Assembly (NCBI GenBank): GCA_026545225.1
Contig: CM048848.1
Coordinates: 22,856,806 to 22,920,805 of the forward strand
From: Cornus controversa
Taxonomy: Eukaryota; Streptophyta; Magnoliopsida; Cornales; Cornaceae
Length of the DNA: 64,000 nt
Direction of reading: 5' to 3'
Below, one piece after another: positions 12,641 through 24,004 of the stretch; position 1 is the first letter of the stretch; every line of letters starts with the position of its first letter. The notes below the pieces were generated by a model that was given only the letters and a program-made list of their open reading frames with translations, was not told the DNA's origin and did no database searches. Both the position numbers and the translations under genes were made by a program.

Positions 12641-13020
12641 GCCCCCTTCGTACACATCATGAATTCAATTGAGTATAATCAGCACTATAAAAGTTCAGCA
12701 AAAACAGCAATATGGATCAGCACAAACCAGCAATGGAATTCAGCACCAAACAGCAACTTATTTCAGCAAAAACAGCAATATGTTTCAGCACCAAACAGCA
12801 ATGGAATTCAGCAAAAACAGCAATAATTTCAGCACCAAACAGCAATAGAATTCATCAAAAAACAGCAATATAAAATCAGCAAAAACAACATATCAATTCA
12901 GCAAAATCAGCATATAACATCAGCAAGAATCAACATATAAAATCAGCAAAAAAAACAGCATATTAATTCAGCAAAATTAGCATATAACATCAGCAAGAAT
13001 AAGCATATAAAAGTAACATG
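12640..13020 (+). repeat. Degenerate CAGCAA tandem repeat
   Basis: About 15-20 degenerate units of roughly 20 bp, built from AATTCAGCAAAAACAGCAAT and AGCACCAAACAGCAA variants, run without interruption and fade at the right into CAGCAAGAATCAACATATAA units. It has the form of a minisatellite; no open frame spans it. Confidence 0.8.
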
Positions 13021-15391
13021 TAACATGTAAAGAAACAATTTCAAGGAAAAACTAATTCTCAGTAGAACTCTTCAACTATAGAAGTACTTATCCAATGGCA
13101 TTTAGAAAATGGGGAAATCTAAAATCGTGGAATGATGCTCCATCGATAGACAATTTCAACTGTGATATCTTAGTGCTTTGCTCACAGTCGAGAAAGTGGA
13201 AGCATTCAAGGTGAAATAGTGTGCATAGAGAAGTTCGGGTATTGGAATAGAGCAAAAGGAGATATCCAAGAGTGGGAAGCAGAGTAGGTGATCTCCTCTC
13301 TATTCAGATTGGAGAATCATAGATCTGGGAAGATAATGGAAAAAGACCACTTAAGAAGACTATCAAGTTGGATTAATGCCAAAAGCAAGAGGGGGGAATG
13401 TATCAAACACAGGATGATTACTAATACACTTTAAGCAAAAATTATTGAGCAGATATCTTTCTTCTTTGGGGTAAAAAAAGGAGCAAATATCACTAAATGA
13501 AGTGAGAGCATTGCAAAATGAATTTGCTTTTGTCACGGATACAACTTTTTTTATGCAGGTAATAGACAACAACAACAAAAAATCAGATGGATAAATGAAG
13601 TCCAAACTATACATTTATACAATTTGTCTTGGGAAAAAAGATATGAGAGTTCTATAAGACAGTTTTCCAGGTTTTAGAAAAAGGAGGTACCAACTAGACA
13701 TAAGCTGATGTAATATACCATCATAAAAGCATTGAAGAAAGAACTTGTGAATTTTCAACCACAATGAAACCACACCTGGGATTGGCATTAAACATGTTTT
13801 TAATGCAATGATTGTGGATAAATTTATCAAACATATTCCACTACAGGTTTTTATGTGTACGTTGTATGTATGTGACTAGCAAGGCAAGAGTCAATGTGAA
13901 ATTCTAAATAATACTATTTAGAGATGCTTTATAATGAAAGTTTTAGGACAACCCCTAATAAGAGCAAATATGTGAAATGTCAGAATTTTCCATTAATTAA
14001 GACACAGTCGAGTGGATAATCTTAATTTCTAGTCAAGAGAATCCAAAGTGACCATTTTGTTATCTTTGATCAATAACCAAGAGAGAGGTAGATTGTACAA
14101 GTCATTGTCAATAGAACTAGAGTTGGATAGATAAAGCAAACAAGTGGATTAGGAATCTTATACTTATAGAACAGCTTAATTGTATTCATGCTTGATAGTG
14201 TGAGAATGTTCATTGTGTCATATGGTTAGAAAAAGAATTAGGAAATGTACCCAGAGATATAGCAGAATGGAGAGACCGTCCGTTGTCCAACTCAAGAATT
14301 CCAAATAACACCATTAACATCCTATTCACAGGGGAGGGTGCATATATGTATTCCTTGTGCAAGGAGGCCAAAGATTTTGTTGATTCTATGGTTGTTCATA
14401 AATCATATTATATGTGGGACAGGCAGTTGCAGCTGCTTAGGGTAATTGGTTTTCCCAGGAGGCCCTTCAGTAAATAATCAAAAAGCACTGTTCAAATATG
14501 CCTTCATCCCAAGAGAATTGCTGGAATAGAAATGGCTCGACAGTAATGCCATTTACGATTATGGAAAAATGAGATGCACAAATCTTTTAGTAGTATGTCT
14601 TCAAAAGAAGGTCTTCAAGACAGATGATACATAAAACAACTGGTGGAACATCTATGGAATATCAGATGACCACAGTTTGGTTGAGTTTACACAGAGGAAG
14701 TGATGGGTCAATCATTGACATGGTGGGCTTGGTTTATGAAATATGGGTTTTTGGACTTCTCAATTAATCAATTATTGTGTTTTGAATTGTTTAAGTTCTG
14801 TTAATTATTCAAACCTATTCCTTCCAAACAGATCTTGATATGCTTTTGTGTTGACTTTGTTATTGTACAAAACAAGTGTGTGCAATAATTGTTTCAAAAA
14901 AAAATGGACAATTCAGGCAGACCAATAATGAACTGAATACTCATCCAACAATCAGTTTCTCAATTTTTCTTGAAGAAGAACATGTGAAACTAATAGGTAC
15001 ACATGATTAGATAAGTTAACCAACTGCCAAAGCCAATGTGGCATGGCTGTATAGGCATCTTTAACAGGATTCTCTTGGGTTCAATTTTTACTATTGACCC
15101 ATTAATACAAATGGATAAGAAACCTAGGTAAGCCCGTGTGGCCCTAGAAACACAACTCAGGAAAGCAGTAGTACTCAGCATGAATGACTGCTTTGCAAAT
15201 GGGGAGACAATAGATAGAGCAGCTTAATTAAGAAAACACCAATTGTTGGACATATACTCTAAATGAGCTAACATTTTTCATTCCTAATACAATAGGCACT
15301 GTAGTTAAAACAGATCAAATAACTCAAAAAGTGCAGAAAGGGACATTCAATCAGTTTGCAATAACACACTAAAAGCATTATACGTCATTAC
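13021..15391. other. Interior of inner CACTA with no recognised gene
   Basis: Open frames here are short (83, 71, 64 and 63 codons) and match nothing I recognise. Parts such as 14283-14477 read smoothly and could be decayed captured exons, but splice signals and family are unclear. Confidence 0.4.
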
Positions 15392-15541
15392 CAGCATCTG
15401 ATCCCAGTGCCAGCAACTTGTAACATTTATCAGAAATCATTAGCTGTGATTCAACAACTACTCGTATATCCAGTGATAATCCTTCATGAACCCATTTATG
15501 ATAAAAGTGCTTGAAAGCTAGATAATAATGTGCGGAAGATA
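15392..15541 (-). pseudogene. Exon-like captured fragment, family not recognised
   Basis: An open stretch on the minus strand reads about 50 residues: HYYLAFKHFYHKWVHEGLSL, DIRVVVESQLMISDKCYKLL, then ALGSDAG. It ends at a strong donor (GATGCTG followed by GTAATG). Composition is protein-like, with aromatic and helical residues. I do not recognise the family. Its position inside a Pack-CACTA suggests another captured gene piece. The 5' boundary is uncertain. Confidence 0.45.
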
Positions 15542-17299
15542 ATTAATATATGTCAAAAACTTTTGACGCGCAATTGGACAGAAATGAGAAAAGTATGTTA
15601 GAAACTTTTGACTCTACCTCAAACTCGCAATTGGACAGAAATTCATGGCCAATATGGCAATTGTTGCTTCTCTGGTTGATTCTTCACTGCAAAGAAACAA
15701 ATATGCAATTTAGAAACCAATAAATGTTGATTTAGAAACAAAAAAATTGCAAAAAAATTTAGATGGACACTGAACAAGAGTTGGTTTGAAGGAAAATAAT
15801 CTATTACTAGTTTTTTTAACTCTATTTTTGGCAACTTAGTTGAATTGCAAGTTGCTACCAATATTATTCTTTACAAGTGGGGAATGTTCACGCAGAGAGA
15901 AAGTAAATAAAGTAGTAATGAAAAGAACTCTTCAAGAAAAAGGGAAAAAAAAAAGAACAAGAAAATTGCTTGCAGATTGATTTAGTCATAAAAGAAAATG
16001 ATGCTGAATGAAATTAAACAATGACATTTATTACAATACTCCATCTCAAGTCTTAACAATAATTATATTTAGTTATCAACAAGGAGGATATACTTTGCCT
16101 ATTTTTTATCTCCATATGTTGACCCTTAACTAAGTAAAATAACATAAGTTGTGACATCAAACTAAAAAGGAAACAAGAAAATAGAAACTAATTTGCCATT
16201 GTCATTAGCATTAGTGAATCACTATCACCTACAGATTTGCATACTTAGTTTCAAACACAACTGTCCCTTGTGTCATCTAACTATCTAAGTATATCTTAAA
16301 ACATTTGAATATACTGTTGTTACCTTTTGCAATTTGAATATACTGTTGTTACCAAGCTATCAACTTACACCTCATCTTGTAAGTTTTGGAAGCCAACAAG
16401 CTTGAAACTGTGACCAAAAGTTTTCTGATTATGGAAAACTCATCAAGCTTAATGATCATTGGGCTGCAAATTGAAGTCCATTGAGCCTAATTTGGTTGAA
16501 AATGTTACTGTGCCACCTATATTGACCTTAGTGTTCCTATGGAGTGCTATATTCACAAAATTCATTTAGCATATCCATCAAAGACTTCAGTGTCAAAACT
16601 CAACTTCAGCATATCCATTCAGTGGATGCTTCAAACATCAACTTCAATGTCTTGCTACCAGTTTTTGCAATGTCCATGACATCATTTATCTATATACATC
16701 TATGAATAATTTGTAATTATACCCACTTTGTCGATGATCCTATGCCATTTGGCCACACCTCCCTTTGAGGGAGGAAAGGTTATATCAATTGGACTAATGC
16801 TCAGTGTTGTAATATAATTAATGAAATAAAGAATAAAACAAGATGAAAGTTATGCCCTTCACATATCTTTAATCAATAAATGTATTATGATCATGACACC
16901 TTGGTTGGGAGTATTTGAGTGGTTGACACCATTTTGCTGGCATTTGCTGGCAGTGTCATTATCTTTGTGCAAGAAGTGTTGTGCTAAGTTTTTAAGTGTT
17001 GATACTTCTTTTTTATTATAGCAACCTTCATTCCAATTGGGACTTGAACCCTGTATCTCGCCATTTGGTGGTGGGAAGACTTACCAATTAAACTAATCGG
17101 TGGCAAGTTGTTATATGTATCATGAAGAATTTCTATTTCCTCTTTTCAATCGAAATAAATTGCAGTCAAAATTTATTTTGTCACTGAGTATCCCATGGAA
17201 GGAATCTATATGACACAAACAAAAATACTTTGATTATTTATAGTAACAAAAGCAGAGACAAATGCTGGAGATTGACTTGACAGTGAACTTATTTCAAGA
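15542..17299. other. Interior of inner CACTA with no recognised gene
   Basis: Only short frames. At 16880-17100 there are minor repeats of CATTTGCTGGCA type. Nothing coding can be supported. Confidence 0.4.
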
Positions 17300-17329
17300 A
17301 CATCCGATTTGGAGTAACAGAGGAATGAG

Positions 17330-18470
17330 GAGCAGAGGAAGGAGATTGTGGAGAAAATGGTATAAATCTTGTTGTTCATTCCGGTTCTATTTCTTGATTT
17401 TACCAAAATAATTAAAAATTTCACAAATATATGCAAGATTATCAGATAATGGAAAATTATTGTGAATTGCTGAATTATATAGGGTTAATCATGTAAGCTT
17501 AGTAAACGCATGCCATATTAAACACTGTATTTCAAAAATAATCTATATATCTAGCTCAAAATCATCTGAAAGGGTTTTATTGAGTACAGTTGAATTTAGT
17601 TCAAAGAACCAACCTACCTCTGTAAAAGATAGTTGAATTCATTTGACTCAAAATCATCTGAAAGTGATAGTTCCTGTATAGGATTTGTATAATATATATA
17701 GTAACAAATAACATGTTCTAACAAAAGTAGGAACTTAGGCTAAGAACTGAGATTGAAGAAGAGGAAGGAAAGCTCAAAGACACTTTTGAGCATCAACAGA
17801 AGTAGCTTGTCAAGCAAAATGAGAATCCAGGTGCAGGTATAATGTCCACAAAATGAGAGTATTGTGAGTATATATATTGTATTTCAAATTAGGCATGTGC
17901 TAGCTGTTAAACTTAAGGTCTTAGTTTTGAGTAGATTTTGTTTCCTCATTTGATCATTTTTTTTATTGATAATAATGATAGAAAAAAAGATTGAACTTTC
18001 TTATGCAAACTATTTAAATTTCAATCATCCACCATAACATTCAAATTTCCTCTAAATGTTACGGAAACTATTTTTTTAAATGTGTTTTGTCATGTGCAGG
18101 TTGGCCTAGTCAAAGAGTTCTTGAATATAGTATTTTGAAATTTGATAATAGAAAACTGAAGGGGAAAATGCTATAAATCTTGTTGGTCCTTCTGGTTCTA
18201 TTTCTTGATTTTACCAAATAATTAAGAATTTTACAAATTATTCAAAAATATTTTCAAGATGATCAGCTAGTGGCAAATTATTATGCAAAAATATTCTGCA
18301 AAATTTGTCATATATCTACCTCAAAATCATCTGAAACTAATACTTGTTGTACATAATTTCTAACAAACAACATGTTCTACACGAGGAGGAAGGAAAGCTC
18401 AAAGACACTCTTGAGTATCAACAGAAGTAGCTTGCCAACCAAAATGAGGATCCAGTTGCAGGTGTGTGAG
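17330..18470 (+). repeat. Direct duplication with exon-like coiled-coil piece, two copies
   Basis: Two copies of one segment lie at about 17330-17840 and 18160-18470. Shared blocks are GGTTCTATTTCTTGATTTTA, then ACAAATAACATGTTCTA-like sequence, then an exon-like piece reading GGAAAGCTCAAAGACACT. Both exon copies encode EEEGKLKDT(F/L)E(H/Y)QQK followed by the same TAG stop, and both are followed by a GT donor after GTTGCAG or GTGCAG. The second copy is shorter. The shared stop means the piece had already decayed before it was duplicated. Another short direct repeat (GTGAGTATATATATTGTATT) links 17868 and 19434. Confidence 0.7.
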
Positions 18471-18626
18471 CATTAACTTTTGTTTAGTTTTAGATATTAT
18501 GATTTAACAAATTAATTACGGAAAAAAAAACCAGAAAAGTCCACAGTGTACTGTCAGTAGCCCAACCTGCAAATTTGTTTGAACTTTTAAGTTCATTTCA
18601 TATTTGATATAAGTCAAGTCCTGAGT

Positions 18627-18650
18627 GTGTGTGTGTGTGTGTGTGTGTAT
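18627..18650. repeat. (TG)n microsatellite
   Basis: About twelve GT dinucleotides followed by an AT-rich run. Confidence 0.95.
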
Positions 18651-18872
18651 ATGTATATATAAATGTATTGCATGTATCAAATTTATTGCTGCCTGACTTT
18701 GGCTTCTCTCTCTCTCTCTACCCTGTTATATTGGGATTTTCTATTTTGTTGTTTAATTTACTTTCTTCAAAACTAGGTTCTTGTACTTCTTTATTCTAAA
18801 ACAAGGTCTACTACTAAGTTCATGAACAAATTAAGATTTGTTGGACTTTGATATTCATTCATACATTCAGTT

Positions 18873-19391
18873 ATGAAGCCATTCAGCAGCTCAGGTTCTT
18901 TGGGTGATTTGATTTGTCCACCTTAAGGTAAATTGAAATTTTATAACAAAATTAAGAAAACCCTTTTTCTCAATGATGTTTCATTTCTCATTTAGTTATA
19001 CTTTCTCTGTTTCGTTGCTTAGAAAACAGGGGAAATTATAGAAGGAAAAAAAATTACATATTTTTTGATCAATCAACTGGGAAAAAAGGTTTCTTTTTCT
19101 CAGTGAAAATTGTTCAAATCGTTTTAGCACTACTCTGATATTCAACTTCTGTTTTCTTTCTAGTAATTGTGAAAATCTTATTATGAGGAAAAAAGAGAGG
19201 TTAAAACTCTCTGTTTATTTCTCAATGCAGAGAAGGATCATAAGAACAATGTGGTTTACAGTAGGGAATTCCAGGCAATGTTGGATGGTTTAGATGAAGA
19301 AGATTACTTGGAAGAAAAAATTATTCAGAAGAAAAGGCAATTGAGTTCTAATCAAGTGAAGGCATTGGAGAGGATTTTCGAGGTTGATAAA
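18873..19391 (+). pseudogene. Captured HD-Zip class I transcription factor N-terminus, two exons
   Basis: The first piece (18873-18927) starts at ATG and reads MKPFSSSGSLGDLICPP, like the conserved N-terminus of HD-Zip I proteins of the ATHB6/ATHB16 group. It then meets an in-frame TAA just before a GGTAAAT donor. The second piece (19231-19391) follows a CAATGCAG acceptor and reads REFQAMLDGLDEEDYLEE, then KKRQLSSNQVKALERIFEV, which is the acidic linker and first helix of the homeodomain. Similarity stops at 19391, so the DNA-contacting helix 3 and the leucine zipper are missing. It cannot encode a working DNA-binding protein. It lies in plus orientation inside the inner CACTA, opposite to the methyltransferase piece. 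Confidence 0.75.
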
Positions 19392-19619
19392 ATAATTGTA
19401 ATGTTAATGTTTTTCATATATTTCATGTTTTTGTGAGTATATATATTGTATTTCAAATTATGCTTATGTTAGCTGTTAAACTTAAGGTCTTATTGTTAGC
19501 TGTTAAAATGATACTAGTTATGTTAAATGAAACAAGCACATGCTAATGGGCAAATTATAGATCCACAAGTACTTGTTCATCCTGATGGCCTCACCTTTTA
19601 ATTTGTTTGATTATTATTT

Positions 19620-19905
19620 TCAGTGAAGGAACAACTGAACGAAGAGATTCAAGGGAGGATGCATGTTGAGACTCGTGAAGAGGTGGTGAACAAAGTAAAG
19701 GAATGACTTAACAAAGAGATTCAAAACAGGATGAATCAGACTAAAGAGCTGGATATGGAGAAGGGGCAACTGAACAATGAGATTCCATAGAGGATAAATT
19801 AGACCAAAGAGCTGGATATGGAGAATGGACAACTGAACAATGAGATTCAAGAGAGGATGAATCGGACAAAGAGTTGGATATGGAGAAAGGACAACTGAAA
19901 GTTTT
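19620..19905 (+). repeat. 63-bp tandem repeat encoding a 21-residue coiled-coil unit
   Basis: About three good copies (from about 19737) and one or two diverged ones (from about 19626) of a 63-bp unit. It encodes TKELDMEKGQLNNEIQERMNQ-like 21-mers, which are charged and heptad-like. Stops interrupt some units (TGA and TAG where CAA, CAG or CGA would fit). The period is exactly 21 codons, so the repeat was coding when it formed. I do not recognise the source gene. The minus-strand frame at 19620-19970 is its shadow. Confidence 0.65.
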
Positions 19906-20503
19906 ACATTCAGAAAGTTTTTCCCTTTTCTTCTATTATAACATATACAACCTTGATTCTTCCATGGCAAAACCTTGAAATTCAGTATTTCACAATAATT
20001 TTCCTCATGTTTTTCTTTTCTAGAAACGTATTCTAACTAATAACACCAGTCTCTAATCTTGTAGAATCTCAAAACAACTATATTTTATAATCTGGATAAG
20101 GAGGTTCAAACCTTAACCACCTTTGATAATCACAAGCAATTCAAGGAGGTTTTTCTTTGATAATCACCAGCAACTATATTGCCTAATGTGTTCATTTGTG
20201 TTATACTATTTGGAAATGGTAAATCATGGCAACCAAGCTATCAAATTACACCAAAATTCTATAGCAGCTGATACCCATTACAGCCCGAGACTACCTTTAT
20301 GTCAGCAAAAGTGGCCACATTTTAAAGCCTTCCTTAAAATACTAAAACCAACAAAGGACATGAAACAGAGAAACATGCTCTCAATTGTTGACCACAATTG
20401 CCCAGTTTATGAAAAATCTCATAAAAGAACCTAGAGAAGGGCTTTTTCAAAGTGTTGGAATGTTATCATAAAAGTGCACAAATCATAGAATGAAGAGTAT
20501 TAC

Positions 20504-20607
20504 CTGTCTAAAGGGCCTTAATATTGCAGGAGCAGATGAACTGACTCGAAGAAAAGTAGTTCCTACAAAGATACCACCACTTCGCAATATACAGTTTATT
20601 TCAGCAA
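20504..20607 (-). pseudogene. Captured methyltransferase exon (At2g41040/At1g78140-like)
   Basis: A minus-strand exon reading VAEINCILRSGGIFVGTTFL then RVSSSAPAILRPFRQ, ending at CAG before GTAAT. It matches the part of plant chloroplast SAM-dependent methyltransferases (uncharacterised At2g41040/At1g78140 type) that runs from the LRSGG motif to IRPFQ, from memory of the family. The SAM-binding GxGxG part lies in other exons and was not found. Open but only about 35 codons; a captured fragment inside the inner CACTA. Confidence 0.7.
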
Positions 20608-20649
20608 CTTGACATGTATGAGCAAATAATTTCATTACTTGTGGAAGAA

Positions 20650-22620
20650 AAATGATGTCATTAAATCAGGTTACACTCTGCCTATCATTATGCCAATTTT
20701 AAAAGCCTTCATCAAATATTACTACACATTTATTGGTTTCAACAACCCATCTTTTCAATTTCTTAAATTTAAATCTCAGATAAGTTTAACTGGTCAATAA
20801 TTTTAGCCAACTCTTACTGCAGTTATTTTCTTGTTCATATGGAGAGAGAGAGAGAGAGAGGGTCCACTAGATATGTACTGAACACACACCGAAAGCCTCT
20901 TAACTCCCAACTGATCAATATGAACTTCAAACCTTGTGTTGTGAAATCATGAGATGGCATTGTTTAAGGGCACTGATGGTTATATTGCTGATCTGAACCA
21001 CCAAATATGTTATGTTTTTCTTTTACCTTCCACAATTTACATCACATTTATTTGCTATAGAAGTTGAATTATCTTCTCTGGATCTATTTTCAAGTTTCTT
21101 TGATTTAATTTAAGAGGCGTACAAGATAGTCTAAGCATCCAATAATCCTTAATCTCTATAGCTGGCTAGGTGACCTACTTTTTTGGTGGAACAAATAGAA
21201 CCACTTGGCTAATTTTGTATTCTTCACTCACTAGTAGGCTATTTAAATGCAGAAAAACTATTTACCCATTGTCTGTCCAGACATATGTACTTACTGATGA
21301 AACCGATCCACTTGGCAGAGGATAATATTATTAAAAGTTTGACATTGAGGAACAAACTTAACATAAAAACTGTAAAAATCTTAGTTCAAACTAGGGGAGT
21401 GAATAAGCCATACCAGAAAAGGAATTTGATTGTTAAATCTTTGCACGACTTAGCTTGGATTGAGTTCAGGCTAATCTTAACTGAAGCTCAGGCCTTGCTT
21501 TGTATGGGATTTGAAAGACTGATCTGCTAGTCACACAATACCTACATAGAGGTACAAATGCCTAATCAAAGGAGTTATTGGGTTTTGATTAAGATCTTGG
21601 TTCGTTAAACAATCAGCATATGATTTAACCACAATCAGCACATGATTTAACCTTTAGTATTTAGGCGAGTGAATAGGCTTTAAAAGACTAGGAACCCAAA
21701 CTCAAGGTGCTGGCAGTTATTGCCCCTTCATGAGCCTAATTGTGCTAAAATTCTGCACCGTATTCTAGAACATTGCATCACTGAACAAACATATATAGAA
21801 AGAGTAAATGGCAATCTGGAACAACTCTAGACTTCTTATATTTTGTTCAGGCACTAAATATCAAAAGTGATGGCAGAAAGTATATGTTCAATAAGCGAAT
21901 ACAATAAGAAAAGCCAGTGAGGCCCCAACATTTTCTACAACTATCCTCATCAGAAAACAAGTTGTAGAACATATTTAAATAAAGGGGAGAGTAGATTACA
22001 GGGCTAGAGGCAAAAAATAAAACATTCTTAAAAAAAGAAAACACATTAAAAATTTGTAAAACATAATCTAGGAAAGTAATCAACCGGCGGCATTGGACAG
22101 AGATGGCCAGCAATGCAAGGCTACACCAACATGAAATGGCTAGTGAAAAAATGAAATGCTACTGAGATAAAAGAGACGAATAATACCCAGTGAAGGAGAT
22201 GACTTGGAGACTGAAGAGGCTCAGAGATTGCTTCAATGGAGAGAAATTGGGCTTCAGTTCCTTTAGTATATGGAGAGTAATTAGGGTTTCAATTCCTTCA
22301 ATGGAGTGCAATTGGTCTTTCAGTGGTATTGATCGATGGAGAGAAATTGGGGATTCAGTAAAGAATGACGCCGATCGAAGGAAGGGACAGAAAAGGTTAG
22401 GGTTTGGTTGAGGTTTGAGGGTAAGACATTTGGGTTCAAAAGCTGATGAATGTTGTTTTTATGGTTAGGGCTTCCATTTCAGACAAGCTAGGTTACCTTC
22501 ATTTCCATTAGAGGAAAGGGGAGAGAGAGAGAGTCTGTCTCGTGCTAATACCGTGTTTGGGTTACGTGCGAAGTTTAATTCTCCTCCAAAAATACCGCGC
22601 AAAATTATATTAATTTTCTA
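20650..22620. other. Right interior of inner CACTA, no recognised gene
   Basis: Short frames only. A (GA)n run lies at 20843-20860. The segment 22190-22560 reads like a leader, with AGGGTTTC-type motifs and GA-rich tracts, and resembles the equivalent segment before the right end of the older CACTA at 26100-26350. The 73-codon frame at 22190-22411 has no recognisable domain. Confidence 0.4.
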
Positions 22621-22624
22621 AAAA

Positions 22625-22893
22625 AAAATAATACTTTCCATCATGGGCCTGGCCCGTGATAGTTATAAAACTTTCAACCACGGCCCTAGCCCGTGGTGGA
22701 AAGTTACTTCTAATGACGGGCTAAATAGGACCGTCATAGAAAGTATTTTCTACAATGGGCTATATGGGCCCGCCGTAGAAAATTATTTTCTACCACGGGC
22801 TACGTGGGCCCGCCGTAGAAAGTCACTTTCAACCACGGGCTATGCGCGCCCGCCGTAAAAAGCCTGTTGTTAAAAACTAAATTTCTTGTAGTG
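22625..22893. repeat. Right subterminal and terminal repeats of inner CACTA
   Basis: Seven or so ACCACGGGC / GCCCGTGGT-type units in both orientations, ending GTAGTG at 22893. It is collinear with the right end of the older CACTA (26405-26682), showing the two elements belong to one family. Confidence 0.9.
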
Positions 22894-23431
22894 CACAATC
22901 AGGATACAAATGGAACAAAAAGAATAAGAATTAAGTATGTGTGTGCTAGATATGCAATGGATCATTGAAATTGAAATCAAGTAACAATGAACATACACAT
23001 AAAAAGTGTTTTGTAAGTTCTTGAAGTCAGCTCAATAAATCCTTCTTAGTATCATCATCTATTCTTCTAAATCATATTCCTCAAGTCTCTAACCACATTC
23101 TCTTTTACCTTCCTCTCATCATTATAACTTTGAAACCAATTACTCTTGGTAACCAAAGAAATTGATCTTAGAGGAAGATGTAGTTTGACCATGAAAGAAA
23201 CTTTAAAATTTTAGCAAGTTCAGTTGTGCAAAAAGGAAATTCCCAAGGAATCTACTTTATGCTTCAACTTTTATTCCCATCTCTGGTCTAACAGCATTCT
23301 AGATTTTGTATGATAGAGATCAAGGACTAAAAATTGATTTCAACAACAACAAGCTTAAAATTGACCAAGTTAAGTTTTAGCCAAATTTTAAGTTCAAAGT
23401 ACTATAATCTAAAATGTTTACAAAGTCTTAC

Positions 23432-24004
23432 CTAGATGAATCTTGTTGCAGACGATCTGCGCCCCAAGCAATTAATTCCTGTACATAGTCCAAAGAACCT
23501 CCACGAGCTGTCATATGACGTGGCGTACTCCCTTGGTAGCTGCAAATGGAACTTTTACCAACTTGAAAGACAAAATAACACTACCTCTACAATTTATAAA
23601 AGAGATTCATTAAGATTGTTACCCATATCCACCAGTAGAAACACAAATTAGCACTCCACTGTCTAACAGAGTATGAAGACACTCTGGGCACCTTTGTCAG
23701 GCTGCCAAGTGCAGTTGAGTTGCTACATTTCCATCCCTTACATTCACAAATCTTGCAAATCTCCTGCCATTAAATCCAAACCAAACCAAATAACACAGTT
23801 AATAAGCAATTTAATAGAATTCAGCACATACCTACTTGTATTTGTTTGTGACAGAGATTAGAGTGAGAGAAAGAGAGAGTAGAGTTACCAAGAAGCTGCA
23901 ACATGGGTTGAATGAGCAACAAAAAGAATAGATTGCAGACAATTTGAATGGCCATAATAAGCAACATAATGCAAGCAGGTTCTTCCATTTAGGGAATCAA
24001 ACAT
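23432..24004 (-). pseudogene. XBAT31-like ankyrin E3 ligase fragment, three exons
   Basis: Three minus-strand exons with in-phase junctions: about 24004-23889 (MFDSLNGRTCLHYVAYYGHS), 23763-23623 (RFARFVNVRDGNVATQLHLA, stop, then QRCPECLHTLLDSGVLICVS) and 23539-23432 (YQGSTPRHMTARGGSLDYVQ then ELIAWGADRLQQDSSR). These are successive ankyrin repeats of XBAT31-type RING E3 ligases. The middle exon has TGA where arginine (CGA) is usual. The next exon of the same gene is at 10640-10382, beyond the inner CACTA. The N-terminal ankyrin repeats and the RING finger are missing. It is a decayed captured fragment rather than a resident gene. Confidence 0.8.

Larger units (their letters stand above)
10735..22893. 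mobile_element. Pack-CACTA transposon with both ends and target duplication
   Basis: Starts CACTACAAGAAA at 10735 and ends TTTCTTGTAGTG at 22893, giving 12-bp perfect terminal inverted repeats. It is flanked by the 3-bp duplication CAC (10732-10734 and 22894-22896), as CACTA elements make. Both ends carry arrays of ACCACGGGC/GCCCGTGGT subterminal repeats. Length is 12,159 bp. I find no TNPA or TNPD transposase frames, so it is non-autonomous. Inside are fragments of unrelated genes: HD-Zip I (plus strand), a methyltransferase (minus), an unrecognised exon (minus) and a coiled-coil repeat (plus). It landed in an intron of the older captured XBAT31-like fragment, so it is younger than that capture. 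Confidence 0.88.

Noticed and set aside
22190-22411. 73-codon frame as a gene
   Set aside because: It starts in leader-like DNA near the CACTA end, has no recognisable domain, and is close in composition to the non-coding equivalent of the older CACTA.
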